From Anaerolineae bacterium (GTDB taxonomy: Bacteria > Chloroflexota > Anaerolineae > Caldilineales > Caldilineaceae): a stretch of DNA of 51,350 nucleotides. Below are positions 15,574 to 23,424 of this stretch, one piece after another. The translations under genes were made by a program, and so were the position numbers. The stretch is from assembly GCA_030432295.1 (NCBI GenBank), contig JAUIHI010000043.1:1-51350 (forward strand), written 5' to 3'. How positions within the stretch are numbered: the first letter of the stretch is position 1; every line of letters begins with the position of its first letter. The notes beneath the pieces were generated by a model that was not told where the DNA came from, did no database searches, and saw only the letters and a list, made by a program, of their open reading frames with translations.

Positions 15574-16590
15574 ATGAGCCTACCAGCCATCCGCACTACC
15601 GTCGTCGGCAGCTATCCCGTCCCTGTCTGGCTGGCCGCCTATCCCACCACCCCCAACCTGCGCGACGCCATTCTGGCTGTGCTGAAAACCCAGGAACTGG
15701 CCGGGCTGGACCTGATCGCAGACGGCGAGCTTTCCCGTTTCGATGTCAACCACCCGGAAACCAACGGGATGATCGAATATTTTGTGCATCCACTGCGGGG
15801 AGTCAGCACCAAACTGGGCCGGGCCGAGATCGAGCGCTTTCGCAGCCAGCAGGGGATGGGCTTCCGCACCCGGCCCGCGGCGCTGGTCCACGGGCCTGTC
15901 CACGCCGGGTCGCTGGACCTGCCCTCGGCCTGGGAGTCGGTCAAATCCCTGAGCGCCACACCCCAGAAATTCACCCTGACTTCCCCCTATATGCTGGCCA
16001 AAACCCTGCTGGACGAGCACTACGAAGACCTGCGGGTGTTGACAATGGAACTGGCCCGTATTCTGGCCGCGCAAGTAGAGAAGATCGACGCGCCGGTGAT
16101 TCAGGTGGACGAGGCCAATCTGACCGGCCACCCGGAGGACGCGGACTGGGCGCACGAGCCGATCAATGTTGTGCTGGACGCCATCGGGGGCGAGCGGGCG
16201 CTCCATCTCTGCTTTGGCAACTACGGCGGCCAGTCCATCCAAAGCGGCTTCTGGGCCAAACTGCTTCCCTTTCTCAACAACCTGCACGTGGACCATCTGG
16301 TGCTGGAGTTTGCCCGCCGGGGCTATGACGAACTGCCCCTCTTCCGGGAATTACGCCCGGAGATTGCCCTGGGCGTGGGCGTTATCGACATCAAAGAGAA
16401 CGAAGTTGAGTCCACCGAAACTGTCGCCCGGCGCATCGAAAATGCCGTCAGCGTCCTCGGCCCGGAGCGGGTGAAATGGGTCCATCCCGACTGCGGCTTC
16501 TGGATGCTGCCCCGTTCGGTGGCCGACCGCAAGATGGCCGCGCTGGTGCGTGGGCGAGATTTGGCGGAGGGAAGAACGCTGGACAAATAG
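15574..16590 (+). CDS. MetE-like (cobalamin-independent methionine synthase C-domain) protein
   Basis: 338 residues, a single TIM barrel corresponding to the C-terminal catalytic half of MetE. Zinc-site ligands are recognisable: HLCFGNYGG (His-x-Cys), a Glu in HLVLEFARRG, and the terminal cysteine in VHPDCGFW. The start MSLPAIRTTVVGSYPVP matches the VGSYPRP entry of this family. Stand-alone C-domain proteins act in methyl transfer to homocysteine or other thiols with a partner corrinoid or small-molecule donor. The donor here is unknown. The usual 750-residue MetE N-terminal domain is absent. The stop TAG (16588-16590) begins a repeat tract. Confidence 0.82.
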   Translation: MSLPAIRTTVVGSYPVPVWLAAYPTTPNLRDAILAVLKTQELAGLDLIADGELSRFDVNHPETNGMIEYFVHPLRGVSTKLGRAEIERFRSQQGMGFRTRPAALVHGPVHAGSLDLPSAWESVKSLSATPQKFTLTSPYMLAKTLLDEHYEDLRVLTMELARILAAQVEKIDAPVIQVDEANLTGHPEDADWAHEPINVVLDAIGGERALHLCFGNYGGQSIQSGFWAKLLPFLNNLHVDHLVLEFARRGYDELPLFRELRPEIALGVGVIDIKENEVESTETVARRIENAVSVLGPERVKWVHPDCGFWMLPRSVADRKMAALVRGRDLAEGRTLDK

Positions 16591-16700
16591 CGAATGGTGA
16601 ATAGGGAATAGAGAATTGTTAATGGGTCGTTGACGATGACCCGCCACTTTTCACCTGCCACCTGCAACTTTCAACCTTCCACCTCTCACACCACAAAGGA
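16588..16700. repeat. Iterated short-word repeats between MetE-like and Gfo/Idh/MocA genes
   Basis: Two low-complexity tracts with ~8-11 base words: TAGCGAATGGTGAATAGGGA (16588 on) and CACCTGCCACCTGCAACTTT followed by CAACCTTCCACCT (16656-16686). They are of the same general style as other dispersed intergenic word repeats in the window. No gene. Confidence 0.55.
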
Positions 16701-16707
16701 ACCTCCT

Positions 16708-17805
16708 ATGACCACACCCCTATCTGCCGTCCTCATCGGCACAGGCGGGATTGCCCGCTCCCACGTCAACGCGCTGCGTTCCAACGCCGACCGTACCCAA
16801 CTGGTGGCGGCCATGGACATCGACGCCGAGCGGGTCTCTGCCTTCTGCGAGACGAATGAAATTCCCCGGCCCTACACGGATTTGGCCGAAATGCTGGAGC
16901 GGGAAAAGCCCGATCTGGTGCATATCGCCACTCCGCCCAGCCTACACGCCCAGCAGGTCGTCCAGGCGTTGGAGGCTGGCGCGTGGGTGCTATGCGAAAA
17001 GCCTCTCTGCGCCTCCCTGGCCGAGATGGACCAGATCGAAGCGGCCGAGGAGCGCACAGGCAACTATTGCAGTAGTGTCTTCCAGTGGCGCTTCGGCTCC
17101 GCGGGCCAGCATCTGAAAGGGCTGATCGACAGCGGCGCCATCGGCAAACCGATGATCGCCAACGCTCTCACCACCTGGTATCGCACACCCGACTACTACG
17201 CTGTCCCCTGGCGGGGCAAGTGGGCCACCGAACTGGGCGGTGTTTCGATGGGCCACGGCATCCATATGATGGACTTTCTGCTCTATCTGTACGGCGAGTG
17301 GTCCGAAGTGCGGGCGATGATCGGCACGCTGGATCGGGACATCGAAGTGGAGGATGTGTCGATGGCGATTGTGCGCTTTGCCAACGGTGCAATGGCGAAC
17401 ATCACCAACAGCGTCCTCTCCCCGCGGGAGGAGTCGTATATGCGCTTCGACTTCCAGAAGGCGACCGTCGAACTCCACCATCTCTACCGCTACCAGAACG
17501 ACGACTGGAGCTACTCTCTGCACCCCAGTATGACCCACACCGCGGAATTTGATCGTTGGAAAGCGCTGCCGCCCAATGTGGGATCGAATCACGACGAGCA
17601 GTTGCGCCAGCTTCTCGACAGCCGGGAAAAGGGCGAGCGTCCGCTGGTATCCGGGCCAGGGGTGCGGGGGACAATCGAGTTTCTCGCCAGTCTCTACAAA
17701 TCGGCCATGACCGGCCAGCCCGTGCGCCGGGGTGACATCACACCCGGCGATCCCTTCTACAACGCAATGAACGGGCCGGGGGATCAGTCCTGGCAGCACG
17801 CGTGA
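16708..17805 (+). CDS. Gfo/Idh/MocA family oxidoreductase
   Basis: 365 residues. N-terminal Rossmann domain with IGTGGIARSHVNAL, then AMDIDAERV, VHIATPPSLHAQQVVQAL and the hallmark EKP motif (VLCEKPLC). The C-terminal alpha/beta domain has GVSMGHGIHMMDFLLYL, containing the conserved H-x-x-D catalytic pair. It would oxidise or reduce a sugar or cyclitol using NAD(P). ATG 16708 was chosen for AAAGGAACCTCCT directly upstream; the frame from 16630 translates repeat. It is followed by an IR-bounded GxxExxY cassette and then an enolase-superfamily enzyme and a zinc dehydrogenase, which together could form a sugar-acid catabolic group (inference). Confidence 0.88.
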   Translation: MTTPLSAVLIGTGGIARSHVNALRSNADRTQLVAAMDIDAERVSAFCETNEIPRPYTDLAEMLEREKPDLVHIATPPSLHAQQVVQALEAGAWVLCEKPLCASLAEMDQIEAAEERTGNYCSSVFQWRFGSAGQHLKGLIDSGAIGKPMIANALTTWYRTPDYYAVPWRGKWATELGGVSMGHGIHMMDFLLYLYGEWSEVRAMIGTLDRDIEVEDVSMAIVRFANGAMANITNSVLSPREESYMRFDFQKATVELHHLYRYQNDDWSYSLHPSMTHTAEFDRWKALPPNVGSNHDEQLRQLLDSREKGERPLVSGPGVRGTIEFLASLYKSAMTGQPVRRGDITPGDPFYNAMNGPGDQSWQHA

Positions 17806-17810
17806 AAATT

Positions 17811-17845
17811 GAGCCACTGATGAACACTGATAAACGCTGATGAGT
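17811..17845 (+). repeat. Left inverted repeat of the GxxExxY cassette
   Basis: AGCCACTGATGAACACTGAT followed by AAACGCTGATGAG. Its complement recurs at 18315-18349 on the other side of the GxxExxY gene, and relatives occur at 2599 and 26618. Confidence 0.8.
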
Positions 17846-17893
17846 TTGGGATAAATACGGATATAGACGGATAGAAGTGAAGGAGGTGCGATT

Positions 17894-18286
17894 GTGGAGC
17901 GGAAGTACCCCAACCACGCGACACCGGAATTGGATGAACTGACCGAACGGATTATCGGTGCTGTTTTTCAGGTCAGCAACACCCTGGGCGTGGGCTATTT
18001 GGAGAAGGTATACGAGCGGGCGCTGGTACACGAACTGACAAAACGCGGGATGCAGGTCCAGGCCCAGTTGCCTATCCAAGTCGTCTACGACGGCGTAGTC
18101 GTGGGCAATTATGCGAGCGATATTGTAGTCGATGGGAAGGTATTGCTGGAACTCAAAGCAGTGGATAGCCTGACGGATGTACACTTGGCCCAATGTCTGA
18201 ACTATCTTACAGCTACCAAATTGCGCCTCTGTCTGCTCATCAACTTTGGCAAACCCCGCGTCGTCATCCGCCGGGTTACACGCTAA
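17894..18286 (+). CDS. GxxExxY family protein (PDDEXK-like)
   Basis: 130 residues. The family hallmark is GVGYLEKVYERAL (GxxExxY) near residue 37. A PDDEXK-nuclease-like core follows: SDIVVDGKVLLELKAV gives D-x(n)-E-x-K, and LAQCLNYLTATKLRLCLLINFG completes the fold. The function of the family is unknown; its fold suggests nucleic-acid cleavage or binding. It begins at GTG 17894 with the perfect ribosome binding site AAGGAGG (17880-17886). The gene lies alone between inverted copies of a dispersed repeat, so it looks like a small repeat-borne passenger inserted between two metabolic genes. Confidence 0.88.
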   Translation: MERKYPNHATPELDELTERIIGAVFQVSNTLGVGYLEKVYERALVHELTKRGMQVQAQLPIQVVYDGVVVGNYASDIVVDGKVLLELKAVDSLTDVHLAQCLNYLTATKLRLCLLINFGKPRVVIRRVTR

Positions 18287-18314
18287 AAACCCCAGTGCAT
18301 TTCCATCAGTGGCT

Positions 18315-18349
18315 GGCTATCAGAGTTCATCAGCGTTCATCAGTGGCTA
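18315..18349 (-). repeat. Right inverted repeat of the GxxExxY cassette
   Basis: Read on the minus strand this is AGCCACTGATGAACGCTGAT followed by GAACTCTGATAG, a close match to the left repeat at 17811. A further partial copy (CAGCCACTGATGGAAATGC on the minus strand) lies inward at about 18296-18314. Confidence 0.8.
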
Positions 18350-18354
18350 AAAAC

Positions 18355-19488
18355 ATGATCCACATCGCAACAGTCGAAGTATTCCCCGTCCACTTGCCTA
18401 TGATCCGCTCCTTTTCCTTTGCCTCTGGCTCGGCGGGGAAGGCGGGCGGCAAGGCTCCCCACGTCTTCGTCAAGCTGACCGACAGCGAAGGCGCGGTAGG
18501 TTGGGGCGAAGGGAGGCCAGTGCCCGGCTGGTCGCCGGAGACGCTGGAAACCGTCACCAGCACCCTGCACGGCTATCTGGCCCCGGCGGTCATCAGCCTG
18601 CCCGTCAGTGACCGCTGGGGTGTCCACGCCGCGATGCAGCGAGCGCTTGGCCGAGGACCGTCGCTGGGGCAGCCCATCGCCCGGGCCGCATTGGATATGG
18701 CCCTGCACGACCTGCTGGCGAAACGGGCCGGTCTCTCCCTGCGCGCCTTTCTGGGCGGCAGCAACGAGCGCAATCGGATGGCCCTCAGCTACACCCTCAC
18801 CGGCCACGACCGGGCATCGATTGCCGAAGAGATGGATACAGGCCAGTCTGCTGGCTTCATTCACTTCAACTTCAAAGCTGCGGTTGCGCCGGAGACGGAT
18901 GTGGAAGTGGCCGAGACGGTCAAAGCGCGCATCGCTCCCGACGGCTTTGTCTGGGCCGACGCTAATCAGGGCTTCCAACTCCACAACGCGCGGCGGGTGG
19001 CCCTGGCCTTCGAGTCCATCGGTGTGGATGTGCTGGAACAGCCCCTGCCCGCGGACCAGTTCGAGCAGATGGCCGCGCTGCGCGCCAGTACGACGATTCC
19101 CCTGGCCGTGGACGAAGCCAGCGTCGGCCCGGCGGACTTCTTCCACTACGCCAGCCGCGGGCTGGTGGACTATCTGGTGGTCAAAGTCACACGCAGCGGC
19201 GGCATCTGGCCCAGCGTCCAGCAGATTGCCATCGCCGAAGCTGCGGGTCTGCCCATGCTGGTCAGCGGCCTGACCGACGGCTTCCTCACCAAAATGGCCG
19301 TCTGTCAGATGGCCCTGGCCTACGGTTTCGCCGGTCCCGCCGCGCTCAACGGCAGCCAGTTCACCGATGAAAGCGCGATCTTCCCAGCCAAAAGCACAAT
19401 CGAATACGACGGCAGCGTCCACCTGACCGACGCGCCAGGAATTGGCGTCGAACCGGACGAGACTGCGCTGCGGGCATTCGCTGCGTAG
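18355..19488 (+). CDS. Mandelate racemase/muconate lactonizing enzyme family (enolase superfamily)
   Basis: 377 residues. N-terminal capping domain, then a TIM barrel with enolase-superfamily ligands: lysine in HFNFKAA, WADANQGF (first metal Asp), VLEQPLP (Glu), AVDEAS (Asp/Glu) and LVVKVTRSGG (second catalytic Lys). Such enzymes abstract a proton alpha to a carboxylate; subgroup features look MLE/dipeptide-epimerase-like, and the substrate is not assignable. ATG 18355 was preferred to an upstream frame that crosses the repeat and the previous gene. It is followed after 130 bases by a zinc alcohol dehydrogenase with its own promoter. Confidence 0.85.
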   Translation: MIHIATVEVFPVHLPMIRSFSFASGSAGKAGGKAPHVFVKLTDSEGAVGWGEGRPVPGWSPETLETVTSTLHGYLAPAVISLPVSDRWGVHAAMQRALGRGPSLGQPIARAALDMALHDLLAKRAGLSLRAFLGGSNERNRMALSYTLTGHDRASIAEEMDTGQSAGFIHFNFKAAVAPETDVEVAETVKARIAPDGFVWADANQGFQLHNARRVALAFESIGVDVLEQPLPADQFEQMAALRASTTIPLAVDEASVGPADFFHYASRGLVDYLVVKVTRSGGIWPSVQQIAIAEAAGLPMLVSGLTDGFLTKMAVCQMALAYGFAGPAALNGSQFTDESAIFPAKSTIEYDGSVHLTDAPGIGVEPDETALRAFAA

Positions 19489-19530
19489 AAATCCGCAGCC
19501 CGCTGAAAAACCGATGCCAACGCCCGCCAC

Positions 19531-19559
19531 TTGCCCGAAGCTGTCCCCACCGCTAGAAT
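19531..19559 (+). promoter_or_regulatory. Candidate promoter of the zinc dehydrogenase gene
   Basis: TTGCCC (19531-19536), 17-base spacer, TAGAAT (19554-19559), about 60 bases upstream of the GTG start with its AGGAG site at 19608-19612. Confidence 0.5.
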
Positions 19560-19620
19560 GGGAGAAGATACTTCGTCGCCCATCCCTTGCCAACCAATCC
19601 CCAGCCTAGGAGTCTCAGCA

Positions 19621-20670
19621 GTGAAAGCCATTCAGATTCGCGGCCCACACGACAGCACATTTGGGGAAGTACCCCAGCCCAAACCGGGGCCAGGGGAAGT
19701 GCTGGTGCGGGTGCGCAGTACGGGCATCTGCGGAACAGACGTGGAAATCGTCGAGGGCACAATGCCCTACTACACCCAGGGGTTGGCCCACTACCCCATC
19801 ATTCCCGGCCACGAATGGGCCGGGGAAGTGGCGGCGCTGGGCACGGGTGTCAGCCACTTTGCCGTCGGGGATCGGGTGGTAGGGGAATGTTCTGTGGGCT
19901 GCGGCCACTGTGCCACCTGTCTGGCGGGCAACTACCACCAGTGCCCCGACCGCCGGGAGACCGGCATCCTCAACCTCAACGGCGGATTTGCCGAGTTTAT
20001 GACATTCCCCGCGCTGTTTCTACACAGAGTGGTTGACGATCTGCCCTTTGCCACCGCCTGTCTCGTAGAACCCTGTGCGGTGGCCTTCAACGGCGTCCGC
20101 CGCACACAGGTCACGCCCCAGGATTTCGTCGCCATTTTTGGGGATGGACCCATCGGCCTGCTGACTTTGCAGATGGCCCGTGCCTTCGGAGCCAGCCGGG
20201 TGGCGGTGGTGGGCGCAACGGATCACCGGCTGGCGAAGGCTGCTGAACTGGGCGCGGATGCAGTGATCGATGTGCGTAGCGAAGATGTGACCGAGTCCCT
20301 GCGACGGCTGGGCGGGGGAAGAGTGCCCGATGCGGTCATCGAAGCCACGGGCAACCCCACAGCAGCGGAGCAGGCTGTACAGGTGGTGCGCCCCGGCGGG
20401 CGGCTGACGCTGCTGGGCATCTTTGGCGGGCGCAAGGCCAGCCTGGACCTGGACAAACTGGTCATCGGCGACATTACCCTGCGCGGCGCGCTGGGCAGCC
20501 CCGGCGTCTGGCCGGATGTAATCCGGCTGATCGAAGCAGGCCGGGTGGACCCGACTGCGATTGTCTCCCATCAGATGGAACTGGCCGATTTCAGTCGGGG
20601 GATTGAGATGGTGCAGGGCCGGGCCGACGGAGTGGTGAAGATTGTGCTGACACAAAGTGGAAATTCGTAA
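19621..20670 (+). CDS. Zinc-dependent alcohol dehydrogenase (MDR family)
   Basis: 349 residues, medium-chain dehydrogenase/reductase. Catalytic zinc ligands: ICGTD (Cys), GHEWAGEV (His-Glu). The structural zinc site has four cysteines in CSVGCGHCATCLAGNYHQC. NAD-binding loop FGDGPIGLLTLQ is followed by GASRVAVVGATDHRL. It resembles sorbitol/threonine-dehydrogenase-like members, oxidising a polyol or hydroxy acid. Start GTG 19621 with AGGAG 8 bases upstream. The next gene begins one base after its stop (TAAATG), so it is co-transcribed with the Dam-associated pair; whether that is functional or accidental is unclear. Confidence 0.88.
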   Translation: MKAIQIRGPHDSTFGEVPQPKPGPGEVLVRVRSTGICGTDVEIVEGTMPYYTQGLAHYPIIPGHEWAGEVAALGTGVSHFAVGDRVVGECSVGCGHCATCLAGNYHQCPDRRETGILNLNGGFAEFMTFPALFLHRVVDDLPFATACLVEPCAVAFNGVRRTQVTPQDFVAIFGDGPIGLLTLQMARAFGASRVAVVGATDHRLAKAAELGADAVIDVRSEDVTESLRRLGGGRVPDAVIEATGNPTAAEQAVQVVRPGGRLTLLGIFGGRKASLDLDKLVIGDITLRGALGSPGVWPDVIRLIEAGRVDPTAIVSHQMELADFSRGIEMVQGRADGVVKIVLTQSGNS

Positions 20671-21156
20671 ATGGCACGGACGATCAAACGCTTTTCCGAC
20701 GGCAGCCTGCTGGAATTTGACCGGGGCAATTTTGACGACTGGTGCATCTTTCTGACACGCCCTGCCCATCCCCGCTTTGCGCCCAAAGATTGGCAATACT
20801 TCACCCGTCTGCAACAGTTGACGGCTGTCTATGGCAAAGAAAAAGTTTACGCCGATTTCGTCATCGTTTTCGACGGCACAAATAAAATCCTGGACGCTGA
20901 ACTCCTAGCCCGCATCACCGCCTTTTCGATTGACTACGCGCAGGACGCCCTGCGCGCCGATATTGTCTTCACCCTTCTCTACGCGGGGATGCTGGCCGAG
21001 GAGAACAAAGCCTTTGCGCCTCTGGGCAAACGCATCAAACATCTGGGGGTCTATCAGGTGGTGATAGAAGGGATGCGTCCGCGAGAGGCAGCCACATTCA
21101 GCGTCGGTCGCCCCTGGCGGGAACTCGCCGATCTGTGTCACGAGCGGGGATTCTAG
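20671..21156 (+). CDS. Conserved protein encoded next to a Dam-type methylase
   Basis: 161 residues, no membrane segment. It opens MARTIKRFSDGSLLEFDRGN and contains FDDWCIFLTRP, then FAPKDWQYFTRLQQLTAVYG and a C-terminal HLGVYQVVIEG.RPREAATF stretch. I recall similar proteins beside solitary DNA adenine methylases, but cannot name the domain with certainty (possibly DUF7004). It ends 3 bases before the methylase start, which indicates a two-gene unit. No nuclease motif is evident, so a role as a cognate endonuclease is not supported. Confidence 0.6.
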   Translation: MARTIKRFSDGSLLEFDRGNFDDWCIFLTRPAHPRFAPKDWQYFTRLQQLTAVYGKEKVYADFVIVFDGTNKILDAELLARITAFSIDYAQDALRADIVFTLLYAGMLAEENKAFAPLGKRIKHLGVYQVVIEGMRPREAATFSVGRPWRELADLCHERGF

Positions 21157-21159
21157 CCA

Positions 21160-21963
21160 ATGCGCACCTTTCTGAAATGGGCGGGCAACAAACAGCGGAT
21201 GGTGGCGCGCATCAGCGCACTTCTGCCAGTGGGCCAGCGGCTGATCGAGCCTTTCGTCGGCTCCGGCGCGCTCTTTCTCAACAGCGACTATCCGGCCTAT
21301 CTGTTGGCCGACAGCAACGGCGATCTAATCGATCTCTACTGTCGTTTGCAGGCCGAGGGCGGGGATTTCATCGACTTCTGCCGCACCTTTTTTGTGCCGG
21401 AGAACAATGCCCCGGATGCCTACTACGCGCTGCGTGCCACCTTCAACGGAACGACAGACAGCCGCCTGAAATCGGCCCTCTTCCTCTATCTGAACCGCCA
21501 CGGCTACAATGGCCTCTGCCGCTACAACGCCAGTGGGGGCTTCAATGTGCCCTTTGGCCGCTATAAAAAGCCCTACTTTCCCCAGGCCGAAATGGAAGCC
21601 TTCGGTGAAAAATCCCGGTGCGCCCACTTCTGCCAACAAAACTTTTTGGCAACAATCCAGGCCGCCCAGCCCGGCGACGTGATCTACTGCGATCCCCCGT
21701 ATGTCCCCCTCTCGTCCACAGCCCACTTCACCAGCTACAGCGCAGGCGGTTTTGGCTTCGATCAACAGTTGGCTCTGGCCGATGCCGCACGCAACGCGGC
21801 CAGCCGGGGCGTGCCTGTGCTCATCTCCAACCACGCCACGCCAGAGATCGAAGAGGCCTACGCGGGCGCGTCCTTCGAGCGCTTTCAGGTCCAGCGCTAC
21901 ATCAGCGCCAACGGTAGCAACCGGGGCGCAGTGGGCGAGCTGCTGGCGCTCTTTACGGCATAA
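21160..21963 (+). CDS. dam: Dam-family DNA adenine-N6 methyltransferase
   Basis: 267 residues, D12 class. The N-terminal FLKWAGNKQRM and EPFVGSGALFL form the AdoMet-binding motif; the catalytic motif IV is DPPYVPLSSTAHFTSY near residue 178. HGYNGLCRYNASGGFNVPFG is the target-recognition-adjacent region typical of Dam/DpnM enzymes, which methylate GATC. It is paired with the preceding small protein and no restriction endonuclease is adjacent. It may be a solitary regulatory or protective methylase. Specificity is inferred from family. The stop TAA (21961-21963) opens a repeat tract. Confidence 0.88.
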   Translation: MRTFLKWAGNKQRMVARISALLPVGQRLIEPFVGSGALFLNSDYPAYLLADSNGDLIDLYCRLQAEGGDFIDFCRTFFVPENNAPDAYYALRATFNGTTDSRLKSALFLYLNRHGYNGLCRYNASGGFNVPFGRYKKPYFPQAEMEAFGEKSRCAHFCQQNFLATIQAAQPGDVIYCDPPYVPLSSTAHFTSYSAGGFGFDQQLALADAARNAASRGVPVLISNHATPEIEEAYAGASFERFQVQRYISANGSNRGAVGELLALFTA

Positions 21964-22054
21964 ACCACGGAATTCATAGAAAACACGGAAAGAAAATCGC
22001 GTGTCGTTTCTTCCGTGTATTTCCTGTCTTCAGTGGTTGTCTTCTGTGGTTCAA
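21961..22054. repeat. Imperfect inverted repeat (CCACGGAATTCATAG family)
   Basis: AACCACGGAATTCATAGAAA and ACACGGAAAG on the left are mirrored by TTTCTTCCGTGTATTTCCTG and CAGTGGTTGTCTTCTGTGGT on the right. The TAA stop of the methylase forms the left end. A related tract, AACCACAAAGTACACAAAGG, is at 26503-26522. Confidence 0.7.
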
Positions 22055-22067
22055 TTTCCTGTGCCGG

Positions 22068-22096
22068 TTGCGGGGAAGGTGGAGCGGGGGTACAAT
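22068..22096 (+). promoter_or_regulatory. Promoter of the small membrane protein/DAAO operon
   Basis: TTGCGG (22068-22073), 17-base spacer, TACAAT (22091-22096). It is followed by GCAGGAGG and the ATG at 22138. Confidence 0.55.
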
Positions 22097-22137
22097 GGGA
22101 TTGCAGTTATTCATCCCATCCCCGCAGGAGGATTCCA

Positions 22138-22338
22138 ATGAGCGAAAACGAAGCCAAAGACCCTAAAATTTACAACCCGGTCACCGTGACTATCAGCGAA
22201 GCAACCGGGGTTGTGATGCTGGGGATACTGTCCATCACACTGCTGATCTCCCTGCTGCGCAGCCAATCCCGCCACCGCAAACTGCTGGCCCAGCTCGCTG
22301 GCCTGGAAGAAGCAGAGACAGAGGAGCAACCCCAATGA
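22138..22338 (+). CDS. Small single-span membrane protein
   Basis: 66 residues with a ribosome binding site CAGGAGG at 22125-22132. One hydrophobic helix (about residues 23-40, GVVMLGILSITLLISLL) is followed by a basic/polar cytoplasmic-type tail ending in acidic residues. Its stop overlaps the start of the DAAO-like gene (ATGA at 22335). I do not recognise the family. Coupling suggests it could anchor or chaperone the oxidoreductase, but that is only positional inference. Confidence 0.65.
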   Translation: MSENEAKDPKIYNPVTVTISEATGVVMLGILSITLLISLLRSQSRHRKLLAQLAGLEEAETEEQPQ

Positions 22339-23288
22339 CGGATGTAACTGTCATCGGTTGTGGCGTTGCTGGTCTATCCAGCGCCATCCGTCTGCAAGAG
22401 GCGGGCTTCTCCGTAGGCATCGTCAGCCGGGAGTTGCCGCCCCACACAACTTCCGATGTGGCCGGGGCCATCTGGCATCCCATCTCCGCCGAAAATCTGC
22501 CCAACGGTCTGCGTTGGGCTGCCGAATGCCGGGAAGAGTTGGTGCGGCTGGTGGACGACCCGACCAGTGGGGTGCAGATGATTCAACTGTTGGAGCCGGT
22601 GGAAGACGGGCTGGAAGGTGAGCGGTGGCAGTTGCTCTTCGACGATCTGCGCACTGTGCCCGAAGACGAATTGCCCCTGGGCTATACGATTGGTTTTCGT
22701 TATACGGTCCCGCTGATCGAGACGCCGATTTATATGGCCTATCTGGTGCGCCGTTTTCAGGCAGGTGGCGGGAAGATCAAGCAGGCGCTGGTCAGCGATC
22801 TGGGCCGTTTTGCCGGGGAAGAGCGACTGGTGGTCAACTGTACGGGTGCGTGGGCGGGCAAACTGACCGGCGACAGCCGGGTCTTTCCCATCCGAGGACA
22901 AATCCTGCGTTTGCCGCCCCAGCCCCAGATTCAGCGAGGCTTTCATTGCCACGGCGGGCCGCTGGGATTCACATACATCTTTCCCCGTTCCGAGGATTGT
23001 CTGCTGGGCGGCACGTCGGAGGCGGGAAGCTGGTCTGTGCGACCCAACGAAGCCAGCAGTGCAGCCATCCGCGGGCGCTGCGCGTCGGTGGACCGTTCCC
23101 TGGCCGACGCCGAAGTGATTGATGTGCGGGTGGGGTTGCGTCCGGGCCGGGACGAAGTGCGCCTGGAGTTGGAAGAGACGGCGACCGGGCCGATCATCCA
23201 CAACTACGGCCACAGCGGGATTGGGCATACCCTGGCCTGGGGCTGTGCGAATGATGTGACGAGGCTGGCGCAAGAACGGTTTGGATGA
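22335..23288 (+). CDS. FAD-dependent D-amino-acid oxidase-like protein
   Basis: 317 residues. The N-terminal FAD motif VIGCGVAGLSSAIRL, the THTS-like stretch PPHTTSDVAGAIWHP, VNCTGAWAGKL, the substrate-domain VFPIRGQILRL, and the C-terminal YGHSGIGHTLAWGCA (the conserved FAD-binding end of DAAO). It probably oxidises a D-amino acid or related amine to the imino acid with hydrogen peroxide release; substrate not determined. The start overlaps the upstream small membrane protein gene by 4 bases. Confidence 0.85.
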   Translation: MTDVTVIGCGVAGLSSAIRLQEAGFSVGIVSRELPPHTTSDVAGAIWHPISAENLPNGLRWAAECREELVRLVDDPTSGVQMIQLLEPVEDGLEGERWQLLFDDLRTVPEDELPLGYTIGFRYTVPLIETPIYMAYLVRRFQAGGGKIKQALVSDLGRFAGEERLVVNCTGAWAGKLTGDSRVFPIRGQILRLPPQPQIQRGFHCHGGPLGFTYIFPRSEDCLLGGTSEAGSWSVRPNEASSAAIRGRCASVDRSLADAEVIDVRVGLRPGRDEVRLELEETATGPIIHNYGHSGIGHTLAWGCANDVTRLAQERFG

Positions 23289-23408
23289 AAGTACTGCGTG
23301 CTGCGTACTGCGTAGGCAGCGGGCGTCTGTCCGAAATCAGTTCGATGAATGGGAGTGACGAACGGATTGATCGTCTACCTACCGGAGTACGCAGCACGCA
23401 GTACGCAG
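23289..23408. repeat. Inverted repeat of the CTGCGTACTGCG family
   Basis: The left arm GTACTGCGTGCTGCGTACTG (23292 on) and the right arm GAGTACGCAGCACGCAGTAC (to about 23408) are complementary. The same word family forms the perfect hairpin at 27779-27852. It lies between DAAO-like and rtcB genes; no coding potential. Confidence 0.8.
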
Positions 23409-23424
23409 CCGAAAGGAGTCTTCG

